Shown here: positions 8,068 to 16,423 of the stretch, in pieces | Position numbering within the stretch: the stretch's first letter is position 1 | Layout of the letters: every line of letters starts with the position of its first letter | Notes under the pieces: model-generated | What the model saw: only the letters and a program-made list of their open reading frames with translations | Databases searched by the model: none | Told to the model about the DNA's origin: nothing | Assembly (NCBI RefSeq): GCF_026626745.1 | Contig: NZ_JAPNJW010000002.1 | Span: forward strand, 5,852,151 to 5,916,150 | DNA from: Nannocystis sp. RBIL2 | GTDB taxonomy: Bacteria > Myxococcota_A > Polyangia > Nannocystales > Nannocystaceae | DNA: 64,000 nucleotides | Reading direction: 5' to 3' | Translations under genes and position numbers: made by a program

Positions 8068-8811
8068 TCAGGCGATGCCGAGCAGGTCGAGCACGCCGTG
8101 GATGAAGGCCAGCGGGTGCAGCGGACACCCGGGGAGGAACAGGTCGGGCGCGTGCTGGCGGAAGAAGCCGCGCGCGTCGGCGCTGTCGTGGTGCGGACCG
8201 CCGCCGATGGCACAGGCACCGACCGCGATCAGCATCTTGGGCCCGACGATCGCGTCCCAGGTGCGCCGCAGCAGCGCGTCGTCGGCCGCGGCGGCGATCG
8301 GGCCCGAGATGACGAGGCCGTCGGCGTCGCGCGCCGCGTCGACCCAGTCGATGCCCCAGCGGCCCATGTCGAAGTGACCGTCGGCGCAGGCTCGCAGCTC
8401 GCAGTCGCAGCCGTCGCAGCCGCCGAGGACGAGGCGATGCAGCTTGAGCGAGCGCCCGTAGAGCCGGCGAAACGCGGCGGAGGCGGCCGCAGGGGCCGGA
8501 GCGCGGCGCTCGGGGCCGATCACGAGGCCGCCGCGGGTGCCGCTGGCGAGCCGGTGCTCGGAGCTGAATCGAACCTTGCCTTCGGGACAGGCAGTGACGC
8601 ACTCGCGGCAGAACACGCAGCGCCCGAGGTCGAGCGCGAGGGCGCCGCCGGTCCGCGCCAGGGCGCCGCCGGGACACACCGGGAGACAGGCAGCGCAGCC
8701 GCTCGGGCACTCTCTGTCCTGAAGGACAGGTAGCCCGCAGAAGCCCGCCGCCTCGGCGGCGCGCAGGTCGGGGAGGGCGCGCCGCGGCGGCGGCCGGAGG
8801 TTGCGGAGCAT
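8068..8811 (-). CDS. NuoB-like [4Fe-4S] subunit with fused two-cluster ferredoxin domain
   Basis: A 247-residue protein from ATG 8811; a GTG at 8820 is also in frame. Residues 25-95 carry two ferredoxin-type clusters: CPSGCAACLPVCP and CVFCRECVTACP. Residues 110-245 match the complex I NuoB/EchC small subunit, keeping all four ligands of the proximal (N2-type) cluster: CDGCDCEL, GACAIGGG and LPGCPLHP. It should pass electrons between a ferredoxin-like entry point and the NuoD/NuoH-like subunits encoded just upstream. Fusion of the NuoI-like and NuoB-like parts is unusual in complex I but compact membrane-bound hydrogenase relatives vary in this way. The response regulator gene follows. Confidence 0.85.
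   Translation of the reverse strand: MLRNLRPPPRRALPDLRAAEAAGFCGLPVLQDRECPSGCAACLPVCPGGALARTGGALALDLGRCVFCRECVTACPEGKVRFSSEHRLASGTRGGLVIGPERRAPAPAAASAAFRRLYGRSLKLHRLVLGGCDGCDCELRACADGHFDMGRWGIDWVDAARDADGLVISGPIAAAADDALLRRTWDAIVGPKMLIAVGACAIGGGPHHDSADARGFFRQHAPDLFLPGCPLHPLAFIHGVLDLLGIA
8715..8728. repeat. Dispersed palindrome, in frame
   Basis: TGTCC-TGAA-GGACA, perfect, near the start of the NuoB-like gene just before the first ferredoxin Cys motif (encodes PVLQDRE). A one-mismatch form, TGCCTTCGGGACA, lies at 8578-8590 right after the second ferredoxin motif. Confidence 0.8.
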
Positions 8812-8812
8812 G

Positions 8813-9340
8813 GTCAGCACGCGAGGTCCCCGGGCTTGAGCGCCGAGCGAATGCTCGTGTTGGCGAGCTGCGGAGCGGACAACGGCTCGCGAGCATTCGC
8901 GGTCGTGCGCGGACGGAGGTTCGACCTGCGAGGCGAGCGAGCAAGGTCCGGACGTACGCGGACGAACCTTCGCGCTGCGCTCGAGCAGCGAGCACTCGCG
9001 GCTGGGCGGAGACGAGGGTTCAGCACGCGAGGCCTCCGAGCGCGAGGGCCGAGCGAATGCGGGTGTTCGCGAGCTGCGGAATGGCCACCTGCTCGCGAGC
9101 GGTCGTGCGCGGACGGAGGTTCGACCTGCGAGGCGAGCGAGCGAGGTCCGGACGTACGCGGACGAACCTTCGCGCTGCGCTCGAGCAGGGAGCACTCACG
9201 GCTGCGAGCCCGGTCGTGCGCGGAAGGAGGTTCGACCTGCGAGGCGCGCGAGCGAAGTCCGGTGGCATGAAGAGTGTCGGCGCAGTGCTCGAGCGAGTGA
9301 GACTCGAAGTTCCACGCAGCCGTGGCTTCAGCACGCGAGG
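8813..9340. repeat. Repeat array holding three copies of the nuoD-like 3' end
   Basis: The minus-strand gene end CTCGCGTGCTGA occurs three times: at the true stop (9328-9340), at 9020-9032, and directly before the next start codon (8813-8826). Between them lie two near-identical 104-bp copies (8901-9004 and 9101-9204) and a partial third (9212-9262) of one sequence beginning GGTCGTGCGCGGA. All three 3'-end copies can be read as a tail of the form ALxxGxLAC followed by TGA. The simplest reading is that nuoD- and nuoB-like genes were once adjacent and the junction was expanded by duplication. No other gene is visible here. Confidence 0.85.
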
Positions 9341-10869
9341 CCTCCGAGGGCGAGGTCGAGGCTTTGCGCGCACAGGTGCACGTCGGCGAGCGAGCCGCCA
9401 CGGACGGCGGTGGCCAGGGCGGGCCAGGCGAACATCGCCGGGTCCTGGGCGCGGTAGTCGAGCAGCCGACCGGCGGCGTCGGTCTCGAGCAGGTGGACGA
9501 TCGATCCGCGCGCGCCCTCGACCGCGGCGATCGCCAGGTGACGCGGGGCGAGCGAAGGGAGCACCGCGGCCGGGCGCGCGCCGGCGGCCCCGGCGATGCT
9601 GTTCAGGATCCAGGCGACGGCGGCGTCGACCTCGCGCGCTCGCAGCGAGGCGCGGGCCAGGCAATCGCCGTCGTACTCGACGAACACGTCGACCGCGTGG
9701 CGGCGGTAGAGGCGGCCGGGGAGGTCGCGCCGGAGGTCGTGCGGCAGGCCGCTGGCGCGCGCGGCCGGGCCGACGAGGCCGAGCTGGGTCGCGTCGGCGC
9801 CGGTGAGGCCGCCGACGCCGTCGAGTCGGGCCTGGACCGAGCGAGCGCCCAGCAGCGTCGCGCTGCAGCGGGCGAAGGCGCCGCGGAGGCCGGCGAGGGT
9901 GGCCCGGACGTCGGCGATCCGGGCGGCGCCGATCGCCTCGCGCACGCCGCCGGGGCGGACGTGGCCGTGGCCGTGGCGGCTGCCGCACAGGCGCATGAGG
10001 AGGTCGCGGACGAGCGCGTGCAGGCGGTCGAGGTCGGACGCGCCGGCGCCGAAGCCGATCGCGCGGGCGGTGGCGGCGAGGCCGACGAGGTGACCGGCGA
10101 TCCGCTCGAGCTCGAGGCCGACGCCGCGGTGGACGTCGCCGGCGAGGTCGAGGTCGACGCTGGCGAGGCCCTCGATCGCCATCGCGTGAGCCCAGGCCCG
10201 GGCGACGCTGCCCTCGCCGCGCAGGGTCTCGACCAGCGCCGGGAGCTGGGCGACGGGTCGGGTGCAGAGCATTGTCTCGACGTCGTGCTCCGCTCCGGCC
10301 CGCAGCTCGACGACGCGGATGTGGTCGCCACGGCAGTGCAGGCGCAGCGGGCCATGATCGACGAGGCCGCCGAAGCCGGGGTCGCGCTCCTCCGCGCCGT
10401 GGCCGGCGGGCCAGAACCACATGTCGCGCGGGTCGAGCGGTGCGTCGGCGGCTCGTGGCGGCGGCGCGGCGAGCTGCAGCCCGTATGTCCTTTCGAGCAG
10501 GCGCTCGTGAGCGCCGAGCGGGCCGCGCAGGGCGGGCAACGGGCGATCATGGACGGCTCGTCCGCGCATCACCGCGAGGCCGCGCGGGCGCACCAGCGCC
10601 GCGGTCAGGACGACGCCGCGGTCGTCGTCGCGGCGGCCGTGGTAGGCCAGCACGCGCGCGCCCGCGGCGGTCTCGCGCGCGAGCGCGGCGACGAAGGCGT
10701 CACCCGGGAGCTCCGGCAGATCGTCGATGGCGGCGACGAGCAAGGGGCGCGCCCCGCCGTCGCCGTCGCCGGGCGCCGCGGGGACCGGGCGCGACGACAC
10801 CAGCCGCAGGAACGAGCGCGCTCCGGGCGCGCCCGGCGGCTGCGATTGGACCGATCGCGGGACGGTCAT
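9328..10869 (-). CDS. NuoD-like large subunit lacking NiFe-ligand cysteines
   Basis: The ATG at 10869 overlaps the NuoH-like stop (ATGA) and gives 513 residues. The C-terminal 370 residues align with complex I 49-kDa/NiFe hydrogenase large subunits: HRGVGLELERIAGHL, the region around FVEYDGDCLARASLRAREVD, and the ending DPAMFAWPAL then LDLALGGLAC, which parallels the NuoD ending. The N-terminal CxxC motif of hydrogenases is replaced (MLCTRPVAQ), and the C-terminal DPCxxC is absent. It therefore should not bind NiFe and is closer to NuoD or to the energy-converting-hydrogenase-related (Ehr) class. The N-terminal 110 residues resemble a NuoC-like extension. Substrate unknown. Confidence 0.8.
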   Translation of the reverse strand: MTVPRSVQSQPPGAPGARSFLRLVSSRPVPAAPGDGDGGARPLLVAAIDDLPELPGDAFVAALARETAAGARVLAYHGRRDDDRGVVLTAALVRPRGLAVMRGRAVHDRPLPALRGPLGAHERLLERTYGLQLAAPPPRAADAPLDPRDMWFWPAGHGAEERDPGFGGLVDHGPLRLHCRGDHIRVVELRAGAEHDVETMLCTRPVAQLPALVETLRGEGSVARAWAHAMAIEGLASVDLDLAGDVHRGVGLELERIAGHLVGLAATARAIGFGAGASDLDRLHALVRDLLMRLCGSRHGHGHVRPGGVREAIGAARIADVRATLAGLRGAFARCSATLLGARSVQARLDGVGGLTGADATQLGLVGPAARASGLPHDLRRDLPGRLYRRHAVDVFVEYDGDCLARASLRAREVDAAVAWILNSIAGAAGARPAAVLPSLAPRHLAIAAVEGARGSIVHLLETDAAGRLLDYRAQDPAMFAWPALATAVRGGSLADVHLCAQSLDLALGGLAC

Positions 10870-11669
10870 TCGCCACCCCGCAGGTGCAGGACGACGCCGA
10901 GGCCCTCGCACAGCGCAGCGCCGCCGAAGTACAGCGACTGCGCGGCGGGGCGCGGCCGGGCGACGCGAGCCGCGAAGGCCCCCGCCACTGCCGCGAGCGC
11001 GAGCGAGACGATCAGGTGCACGGACACGCCCGGCCAGCCGCGCGCGGGCGGGAGGAGGAGGGCGGCGAACAGACCGGAGAGGGCGACCGCGACGACGCCG
11101 TCGAGGTAGCGCGCGAGGCCGTGGCCTACGACGTCGCTCGGGCGATCGACGGCGACGACCCGCAGCGCGAGCGACGTGGCGGCGGCGCAGACGGTGGCGA
11201 CAATCCAGCGCGGACTGGCGACCAGCGCGTCGAGGCCGACCTGGGTGCCGGCGAGCACTGCGGCGACGAGCGCGAGGAGCTGCAGCGCGTTGCAAGGCGG
11301 GGCCTCGGCGCCGCGCCGCGAATGGTGATAGAGGGCCAGCAGGCCGACGAGCACGGCGAGGTCGCCGTGGAACGCGAGCGGCGAGGTCGGGCCGACGATC
11401 GGCGCGAGCGCTGCGAGGGCGAGCGCGGCGACGACCGCGAGCAGGCCGCGGGGCCGCATCATTGCGCTCTTGCGCAGCGCTCGCAGCAGGTCGCGCGCGG
11501 GCTGCAGCAGCCGCACGCCCCGACGCCCGCTCAGCCCGGCCTCGACCTGCGCCGCGACGCCGAGCCAGACGAGCGGCAACAGCAGGACGCCGGCGAGCTG
11601 CGACAGCGCGAGGCCCCACGGCGCACCCGCCACCGGAGCGGCGGTGATGGAGGACAATAGTGGCGACAA
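10866..11669 (-). CDS. NuoH/EchB-like integral membrane subunit
   Basis: A 267-residue, very hydrophobic protein with about seven or eight membrane segments. The cytoplasmic loop LSGRRGVRLLQPARDLLRALRKS corresponds to the NuoH loop (GPxxxGxxGLLQPxADxxK) and identifies the family; it is quoted here as GRRGVRLLQPARD plus LLRALRKS. The start is TTG 11669, preceded at good spacing by GGGGAGAG on the coding strand; no ATG/GTG is available upstream before the in-frame stop at 11757. It overlaps the NuoD-like gene by ATGA. With the NuoB- and NuoD-like proteins it would form a minimal membrane-anchored module; no antiporter-like (NuoL/M/N) gene is present in the window. Confidence 0.8.
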   Translation of the reverse strand: MSPLLSSITAAPVAGAPWGLALSQLAGVLLLPLVWLGVAAQVEAGLSGRRGVRLLQPARDLLRALRKSAMMRPRGLLAVVAALALAALAPIVGPTSPLAFHGDLAVLVGLLALYHHSRRGAEAPPCNALQLLALVAAVLAGTQVGLDALVASPRWIVATVCAAATSLALRVVAVDRPSDVVGHGLARYLDGVVAVALSGLFAALLLPPARGWPGVSVHLIVSLALAAVAGAFAARVARPRPAAQSLYFGGAALCEGLGVVLHLRGGE

Positions 11670-12530
11670 CGGAGCTCTCCCCGGCGCCGCGAACCGGCGC
11701 CCCGACTGGTGAGACTCGACGCAATCAAGGTAGGAGCGGGCCCGCCGACGGTCGAGTTAAGTGCGGTTCACCGGCCCACGGCCGAGTCAGCGCGGCGTCA
11801 GATGAACTCGCGCTCATCGATGCGATCGACTGAAATATGTCCGAAGAGACATGTCGATCGCGCGCATGCGTCAATGTGACAGCACGGCGCCGCTCGAGGT
11901 CGGTAGCCACCGCGCACGGCGTGGATGGCGGCAGGTTCACCTCGCGCACGGTCGGGCCGGGCGAGAAGCCGCGAGAGAGGGCCCTGGCGGGGCTGGCACG
12001 CATGAATTTTACGGGAAATTCTTGTCTGGAAATTGCAATCTTGAATGATGCTGGCTTAACCAAAGCCGGGCTACGAGGCGGCCAGGACGCTGTTCATACT
12101 TGGTGCGTGCTTGACGCGAAGGCAGAGGTCGGTGGGCGAAATTGCGCGCGGTAGATCTCCGTGACGCATGGGCAGGTCTGCCGGCCGGCGGGACGGTTCT
12201 CCGGGGAGGTCGCGCCGCGGCGACGGGCGTCGCAGCGGCGGGCGCGTAGCGAGAGTTCGTCGCGAATGACGGAGGCTCCGGTGTGCCGGCGAATGAGCGG
12301 ACTTGCGAGGCAGAGCATTCCGCCCATGACCCGAATGACGGGGCTCAAGAGGAGGGGCATCGAGCGAATAGACTGACTTGCAAAGGTGCGTCCCGGTAAT
12401 GGCCCGACGTGAATGGCGGAAGTCACGAGGGTGGGGCGTTCGGGGATGGGTCCGAGCGAATGCCCGTACTAGCGAGGGCGGCTCATGAAGGGGGCGGCGC
12501 GCTCATCCGCGAAACGCCTCGGCAGCGGCG
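11670..12530. other. Long intergenic region, no convincing gene
   Basis: About 860 bp between the cytochrome gene 3' repeats and the nuoH-like start. Open frames here are short and have coding-unlike composition. An AT-rich patch at 12001-12060 contains the half-repeats GGAAATTCTTG and GGAAATTGCAA and may hold a promoter for the minus-strand nuoH-like operon. A one-mismatch palindrome, TGTCC-GAAG-AGACA, lies at 11838-11851. From 12220 to 12420 there are repeated GAATGACGG/GAATGGCGG words of no clear meaning. Confidence 0.5.
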
Positions 12531-12692
12531 CAGCGCGAGCAGCAGCGCGAGGCCGGTCCAGGCCGAGCGACTGGCGCGGGCTCGAAGGCCAAGCGCGAGC
12601 AGCAGTGCGAAGCCGGCTCGGCGAGCGCGTCAGCGACGGGCTCGCCGGCGGCGGCCGAGCGCCAGCAGCAGCAGCGCGAAGCCGCCGGTCGG
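12531..12692. repeat. Tandem copies of the MYXO-CTERM-like coding end
   Basis: The segment encoding the hydrophobic tail of the cytochrome (GFALLLLALG, 12655-12692) is followed downstream on the minus strand by two degraded copies, at 12591-12620 (AGFALLLALG) and 12531-12560 (TGLALLLALR). All are in the same frame as the gene, separated from it by the TGA at 12630-12632. The copies are about 60-70 bp apart. It is an in-frame triplication of a gene end, now mostly untranslated unless the stop is read through. Confidence 0.75.
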
Positions 12693-14483
12693 GCCGGTCT
12701 GCCGGCAACCGCAGCCGTCGTCGCCGCCCTGCTGGCCGCCGGTGGTCGCGCTGTCGGTCACATCGGCGGTGGTGCCGGTGGGGGCAGGGCCCGTGCTCGC
12801 GGCGCTCGTGCTGCTGGTCGTCGCGCCGGTGGTCGGTGCGTCGCCGGTGCTGTCGCTGGTGGCGGTGCCGTCGCTGGTGCCGTCGCTCGACTCGCCCTCC
12901 TCGACCAGGCCGCGGAGCGGGACCGAGGCTGTCCATTCGGCCAGGACCAATGGGTCAGGGTCGGCCGGGAACAGCGCCTGCGCGTCGGCGCCGGCGCTGT
13001 TGGTGTGATTCTCGCTGGCGAGGAACTCGAGGTAGGCGGGGGTGTTGATGACGTAGAGGAGGCGGACGCGGAGGTCGAGGAGGTCGTCCTGGCCGGGCGT
13101 GAGGTCGACGAGGCGCGCCGGGGCGAACGCGTAGGTGACCTCGTCCCAGTGCGGCCAGGTCTCGTCGGGGAGCTGGGCGTAGCGGTCGCCGACAGGGTCG
13201 GTCTCGATGCCGGCCTGGAGGCCTTTCGGGGGGATCCGGCTGTCCACCTGCCAGTAGTCGTTGAGGAGCAGATGATTGGTGGCGCCGGTCTGCTGATGCA
13301 CCGCGATCGCCTCGTAGGTGCGCTGCTGCGGGTCGCCCTCGAGGCCCTGGCCGGCGATCCACCGCCCCGAGCCGTAGACGGGCTCGCCCATGTAGCTGGC
13401 GGTGACTTCGAGCCACATGACGCGGCCCTCGGAGTAGCCGCTCGGCAGCTTGTGGCCGGTGTTGTTGGTGACCTTGACGCCCCAACCGTCGATGCCCGCC
13501 TGCAGGTCGACCGAGGCCGGCGCGGTGACCTCGAGCGTGGCCGCGCCCCCGAGCGAGAGGTCGATGCCCGCGAGCGCGACGTCGAAGTAGGCGTCGTCGA
13601 TGTCGCCGCTGCCGGCGCTGCCGTACAGCGACTTCAAAATTTCGACCATCCGCCGGTTCGCCCCGGCGAGGTCGTGGCGGCGACCGCCGGTGGCGTGCAC
13701 GATGCCCTGGCTGTTGAACTCGGCGCAGCCGGCGACGTTGTCGACCGCCGGCATGTGGCAGTCCTGGCATGACTTGAAGTCGGGGCCCTCGGCCGCGTAG
13801 GCGCTGGCGAGCCACTCGCTGTAGGTGCGCTGCTCGTTGAACTTGGCGCCGATCGGCTGGCCGTCGTCGTCGAGGCGGTCGCGCCCGGTGGTGACGTCGT
13901 GGCAGGTGCCGCAGTGCTCGGAGCGGCCCAGCAGGTCGCCGACCACCCAGCTGTGCATCGGCTTGTCGCCGCCGTCGTACGACCACGGGCCCTGCTTCGG
14001 CACGTCGCCGGCCTCGCCGAGGACGTCGTCGATGGTGTAGTGGGCGTCGCCGAGCGGCGTGACGCCGTCGTCGATCATGCGGTGGCACAGGTCGCAGTCG
14101 ACGCCCGCGAGGTCGTCGGGGTCGAGATCGTCGATCGCGGTGGCGTCGTCGCGGCCGGCCACGAAGGCCCGCGGCGAGTGACAGCGGACGCAGCTCGCGG
14201 TTTCGCCGGGCATGTCCTGGGCGGCGATCGCCACCCCGGCCCAGAACACCGGATCGCGGGCGGCGTTGGCCATCATGCCGCCGGCCCAGGCGATCGGCGA
14301 GACGTTGGGCACGTCGGCGTGCTCCGGCGGGTTGGCGAAGGCGTGGCACTTGCGACAGTCGGCCGACTTCTCGAGCGGGTTCTGCAAGCTGCCCGGCTCG
14401 GTCGCGGCGCTCGCGGGCGCGGACAGGAGCGCGGCGAGGGCGAGAGAGACCGTGGGCCAGGCGCGGCGGGAGAACACCGTCAT
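12630..14483 (-). CDS. Five-haem cytochrome c with MYXO-CTERM-like anchor
   Basis: From ATG 14483, 617 residues (ATG 14492 is also possible). A signal peptide (LALAALLSAPASA) is followed by five CxxCH haem sites: CRKCH, CVRCH, CDLCH, CGTCH and CQDCH, all within the first 260 mature residues. Extra His residues are available as distal ligands. The C-terminal half is a beta-rich domain (NNTGHKLPSGYSEGR), then a Ser/Thr/Gly linker, and finally GCGCRQTGPTGG, a hydrophobic stretch and RRRRARR, which is the MYXO-CTERM sorting pattern. It is probably a cell-surface or outer-membrane electron carrier. It lies upstream of, and in the same direction as, the NuoH/D/B-like genes. Confidence 0.88.
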   Translation of the reverse strand: MTVFSRRAWPTVSLALAALLSAPASAATEPGSLQNPLEKSADCRKCHAFANPPEHADVPNVSPIAWAGGMMANAARDPVFWAGVAIAAQDMPGETASCVRCHSPRAFVAGRDDATAIDDLDPDDLAGVDCDLCHRMIDDGVTPLGDAHYTIDDVLGEAGDVPKQGPWSYDGGDKPMHSWVVGDLLGRSEHCGTCHDVTTGRDRLDDDGQPIGAKFNEQRTYSEWLASAYAAEGPDFKSCQDCHMPAVDNVAGCAEFNSQGIVHATGGRRHDLAGANRRMVEILKSLYGSAGSGDIDDAYFDVALAGIDLSLGGAATLEVTAPASVDLQAGIDGWGVKVTNNTGHKLPSGYSEGRVMWLEVTASYMGEPVYGSGRWIAGQGLEGDPQQRTYEAIAVHQQTGATNHLLLNDYWQVDSRIPPKGLQAGIETDPVGDRYAQLPDETWPHWDEVTYAFAPARLVDLTPGQDDLLDLRVRLLYVINTPAYLEFLASENHTNSAGADAQALFPADPDPLVLAEWTASVPLRGLVEEGESSDGTSDGTATSDSTGDAPTTGATTSSTSAASTGPAPTGTTADVTDSATTGGQQGGDDGCGCRQTGPTGGFALLLLALGRRRRARR

Positions 14484-14674
14484 GGCGGGCATCTTATCGC
14501 GGCGTGCCGGCGCCGGCGCATGCGCACGGGCGTGCGGTTGGGCGCGCCGAAAGGACCGCACCAGGGGCTCGCGGGCGCGGCGACGGGGCCTCGGGCGACG
14601 ATCGGCGGACCGCGAGCTCGGAGCGGCGGGCGATAAGGAGACGTCCGGGGCAGGGGCGGCTATGCTCCGGCCGC

Positions 14675-15157
14675 ATGCCTCGCGCGCGCGACGCTCTCCT
14701 CGCGGCGGTGCTGATCGCCGCCTGTACGCCGGCCCCCGACGGGCGCTCGGCCTCGCCGACGGCGTCGGAGGCCGCGCCGACGCCGGCGAGCCCGGCGAGC
14801 CCGCCCGCGGGTCGCACGGCCAACAACGACGCGCGCGGGTTCGCCAACCAGCCCGACTACGACGGCGAGGCGGCGGCCCTCAAGACCGCGGTCGCGTCGC
14901 GCCTGCCCGACCCGCTGCCCGCGGACCGCAAGCAGGCCTGTGCCGGCATGTTCGCGGCCGCCGACGCGCTCTACCGCGACATCGACCCCGCGGGCACGGC
15001 CCTGAAGCTGCTGCAGGCCAGCCGCGCGGCCGACCAGAGCGCCTGCGAGCGCGAGACCAGCCCGCGCGTGGCCGCCTGCGTCACGGTGCTGCTCGGCGAC
15101 CGCAACGCCGAGCTGCCATGGCTGCTCGACCAGTGCTCGCGCGCGTTCCCGGACTGA
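14675..15157 (+). CDS. Small lipoprotein of unknown function
   Basis: From ATG 14675, 160 residues. A basic start (MPRARD) and lipobox LIAAC with Cys at about 17 mark it as a lipoprotein; a Ser/Pro/Ala linker follows. The rest has helices with four Cys (QACAGMFAAADALYRDI, SACERETSPRVAACVTVLLG, LDQCSRAFPD), perhaps two disulfides. TATGCT at 14661-14666, 8 bp before the start codon, could be a -10 for a short leader. Its stop is followed within 2 bp by a perfect dispersed palindrome that may act as its terminator. I do not recognise the family. Confidence 0.75.
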   Translation: MPRARDALLAAVLIAACTPAPDGRSASPTASEAAPTPASPASPPAGRTANNDARGFANQPDYDGEAAALKTAVASRLPDPLPADRKQACAGMFAAADALYRDIDPAGTALKLLQASRAADQSACERETSPRVAACVTVLLGDRNAELPWLLDQCSRAFPD

Positions 15158-15159
15158 CC

Positions 15160-15231
15160 TGTCCCTTCGGACAATTTTCTGAAAGAGCCTGTCTGGACGG
15201 ACATGTCGTTTCGGGCATGTCTATGAGGACA
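15160..15231. repeat. Three palindromes after a lipoprotein gene
   Basis: TGTCC-CTTC-GGACA (15160-15173, perfect) begins 2 bp after the stop and is followed by AATTTTCT, as in an intrinsic terminator. TGTCT-GGAC-GGACA (15190-15203) and TGTCT-ATGA-GGACA (15218-15231) follow, each with one T-G apposition. The remaining 200 bp up to 15446 show no gene. Confidence 0.75.
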
Positions 15232-15446
15232 TACTACGCGCAGGACAGGGCGGGTTCGCCCGAACTCGAGCGAGGCGCCGCTCGGAGCTGCGATCGACCG
15301 CGGGTCTCCCGGAGCGCGGAGGCCGGGGCGACCGCGAGGATGCGTGCGCCCGGGCGTTCGTGTCGCGGGCTCCCTCACGCGCTGGCGTAGGGCGGCGAAT
15401 TTCGCCTCGTAGCGCTTGGCACGTCCCGTGCTCAGGGCCGGCCGAC

Positions 15447-16349
15447 ATGCTGCCCCGCACCCTGCTTCCTGTCCACGCGCTCGTCCTCGTCTCCGCGATC
15501 CTCGCGCCCGCTTGCAAGCCCGAGGAGGGGGCCGCGACCGACACCGATCCGACCGACTCGGCTGCGACCGACACCGACCCGACCGACACTGCCGCGACGC
15601 AGCCGACCACGAGCGACACCGACACCGCCGCGACGGACACGGACACGACCGCGAGCGACACCGCGGACACGGACACGGACACGGACACCGGCGGTGAGGT
15701 TTGCGTCCCGCGCGATCCGGTCGTCACCGCCGAGGTCGGCATCGACTTCGGCACCTGGCCGGTCATGGATGGCGAGCCGGAGACGATCTCGGTCGCGGCG
15801 GCCTGCACCGTCCAGACTGCGACCCAAGTGGAGGGGAAGGTCGAGGTCGCCCTCCTCTGCAGCCAGGGCGATCTGCTCGACGTCGCAGTCACCCTCTTCG
15901 TCACCGCGCCGGCCGACTTCGCCATCGACATCCAGGACGGCCAGACGGTCGCGCTCGACGCGTACTGGCAGGGCGAGGGCCACCACATCGGCTCGGGCGA
16001 GTGGTTCGTGCTCAAGGCCGCCGACACCGGGGCGGTCCTGCTCGCCGGCGTCGCCCACGACAGCAACTTCGGCGTCAACGAGGTGTTCGGCGCGCTCACG
16101 GTCGACACGGTCGAGGGCATGTGCCCGCTGCCCTGCGGCAGCGAGTGCTTCGACACCTCCGATCCCGAGCGGATCGCCTTCCAGTTCGTGCACGACGAGG
16201 GCCCCTCGCTCGAGGTCGTCGACGGCACGCGCGGCGAGTTCCTCGCCCAGGGCCGCAAGTTCGACGCGGTGGTAGCGAAGGCCGAGAAGTACTACTGCCT
16301 GAACTGCTGGAGCTGGTACGTGTGGGTCATCGGCTCCGTCCCGGCCTGA
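15447..16349 (+). CDS. Lipoprotein with Asp/Thr linker
   Basis: From ATG 15447, 300 residues. Signal peptide and lipobox (LAPAC, Cys at about 22). Residues 27-88 are a linker of TDTD, PTDS and TAAT words, typical of myxobacterial lipoproteins. The globular part (90-300) is beta-rich (EGKVEVALLCSQGDLLDVAVTLF) with Cys pairs LPCGSEC and YYCLNC, and ends in an aromatic stretch (WSWYVWVIGSVPA). No catalytic motif is seen. It is probably a surface or periplasmic protein of unknown role. Confidence 0.78.
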   Translation: MLPRTLLPVHALVLVSAILAPACKPEEGAATDTDPTDSAATDTDPTDTAATQPTTSDTDTAATDTDTTASDTADTDTDTDTGGEVCVPRDPVVTAEVGIDFGTWPVMDGEPETISVAAACTVQTATQVEGKVEVALLCSQGDLLDVAVTLFVTAPADFAIDIQDGQTVALDAYWQGEGHHIGSGEWFVLKAADTGAVLLAGVAHDSNFGVNEVFGALTVDTVEGMCPLPCGSECFDTSDPERIAFQFVHDEGPSLEVVDGTRGEFLAQGRKFDAVVAKAEKYYCLNCWSWYVWVIGSVPA

Positions 16350-16369
16350 GGCGCGCAGGCCCGGAGGAG

Positions 16370-16385
16370 ATGTCCCGAGGGACAT
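16370..16385. repeat. Dispersed palindrome between convergent genes
   Basis: ATGTCCCGAGGGACAT, perfect with 6-bp arms and a CGAG loop, 20 bp after the upstream stop and 39 bp before the stop of the convergent vWA-like gene. A second inverted pair, GCGGTCCCGC and GCGGGACCGC, follows at about 16388-16411. Both could serve as a shared terminator, though no T-run follows. Confidence 0.75.
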
Positions 16386-16423
16386 CCGCGGTCCCGCCCA
16401 GCGCGGGACCGCGACGCCGCGGA

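Noticed and set aside
8813..9327. A separate gene in the repeat array
   Set aside because: The open frames there are made of repeated Ser/Arg/Ala-rich sequence, end in copies of the nuoD-like tail, and have no independent start region.
9328..10869. NiFe hydrogenase large subunit
   Set aside because: Both CxxC motifs that hold NiFe are missing: the first reads CTRP, and the C-terminus has a single Cys in a NuoD-like ending.
11837..12154. A 105-codon plus-strand frame in the long intergenic region
   Set aside because: Its residue composition is not protein-like, it has no ribosome site, and it spans the AT-rich patch that looks regulatory.
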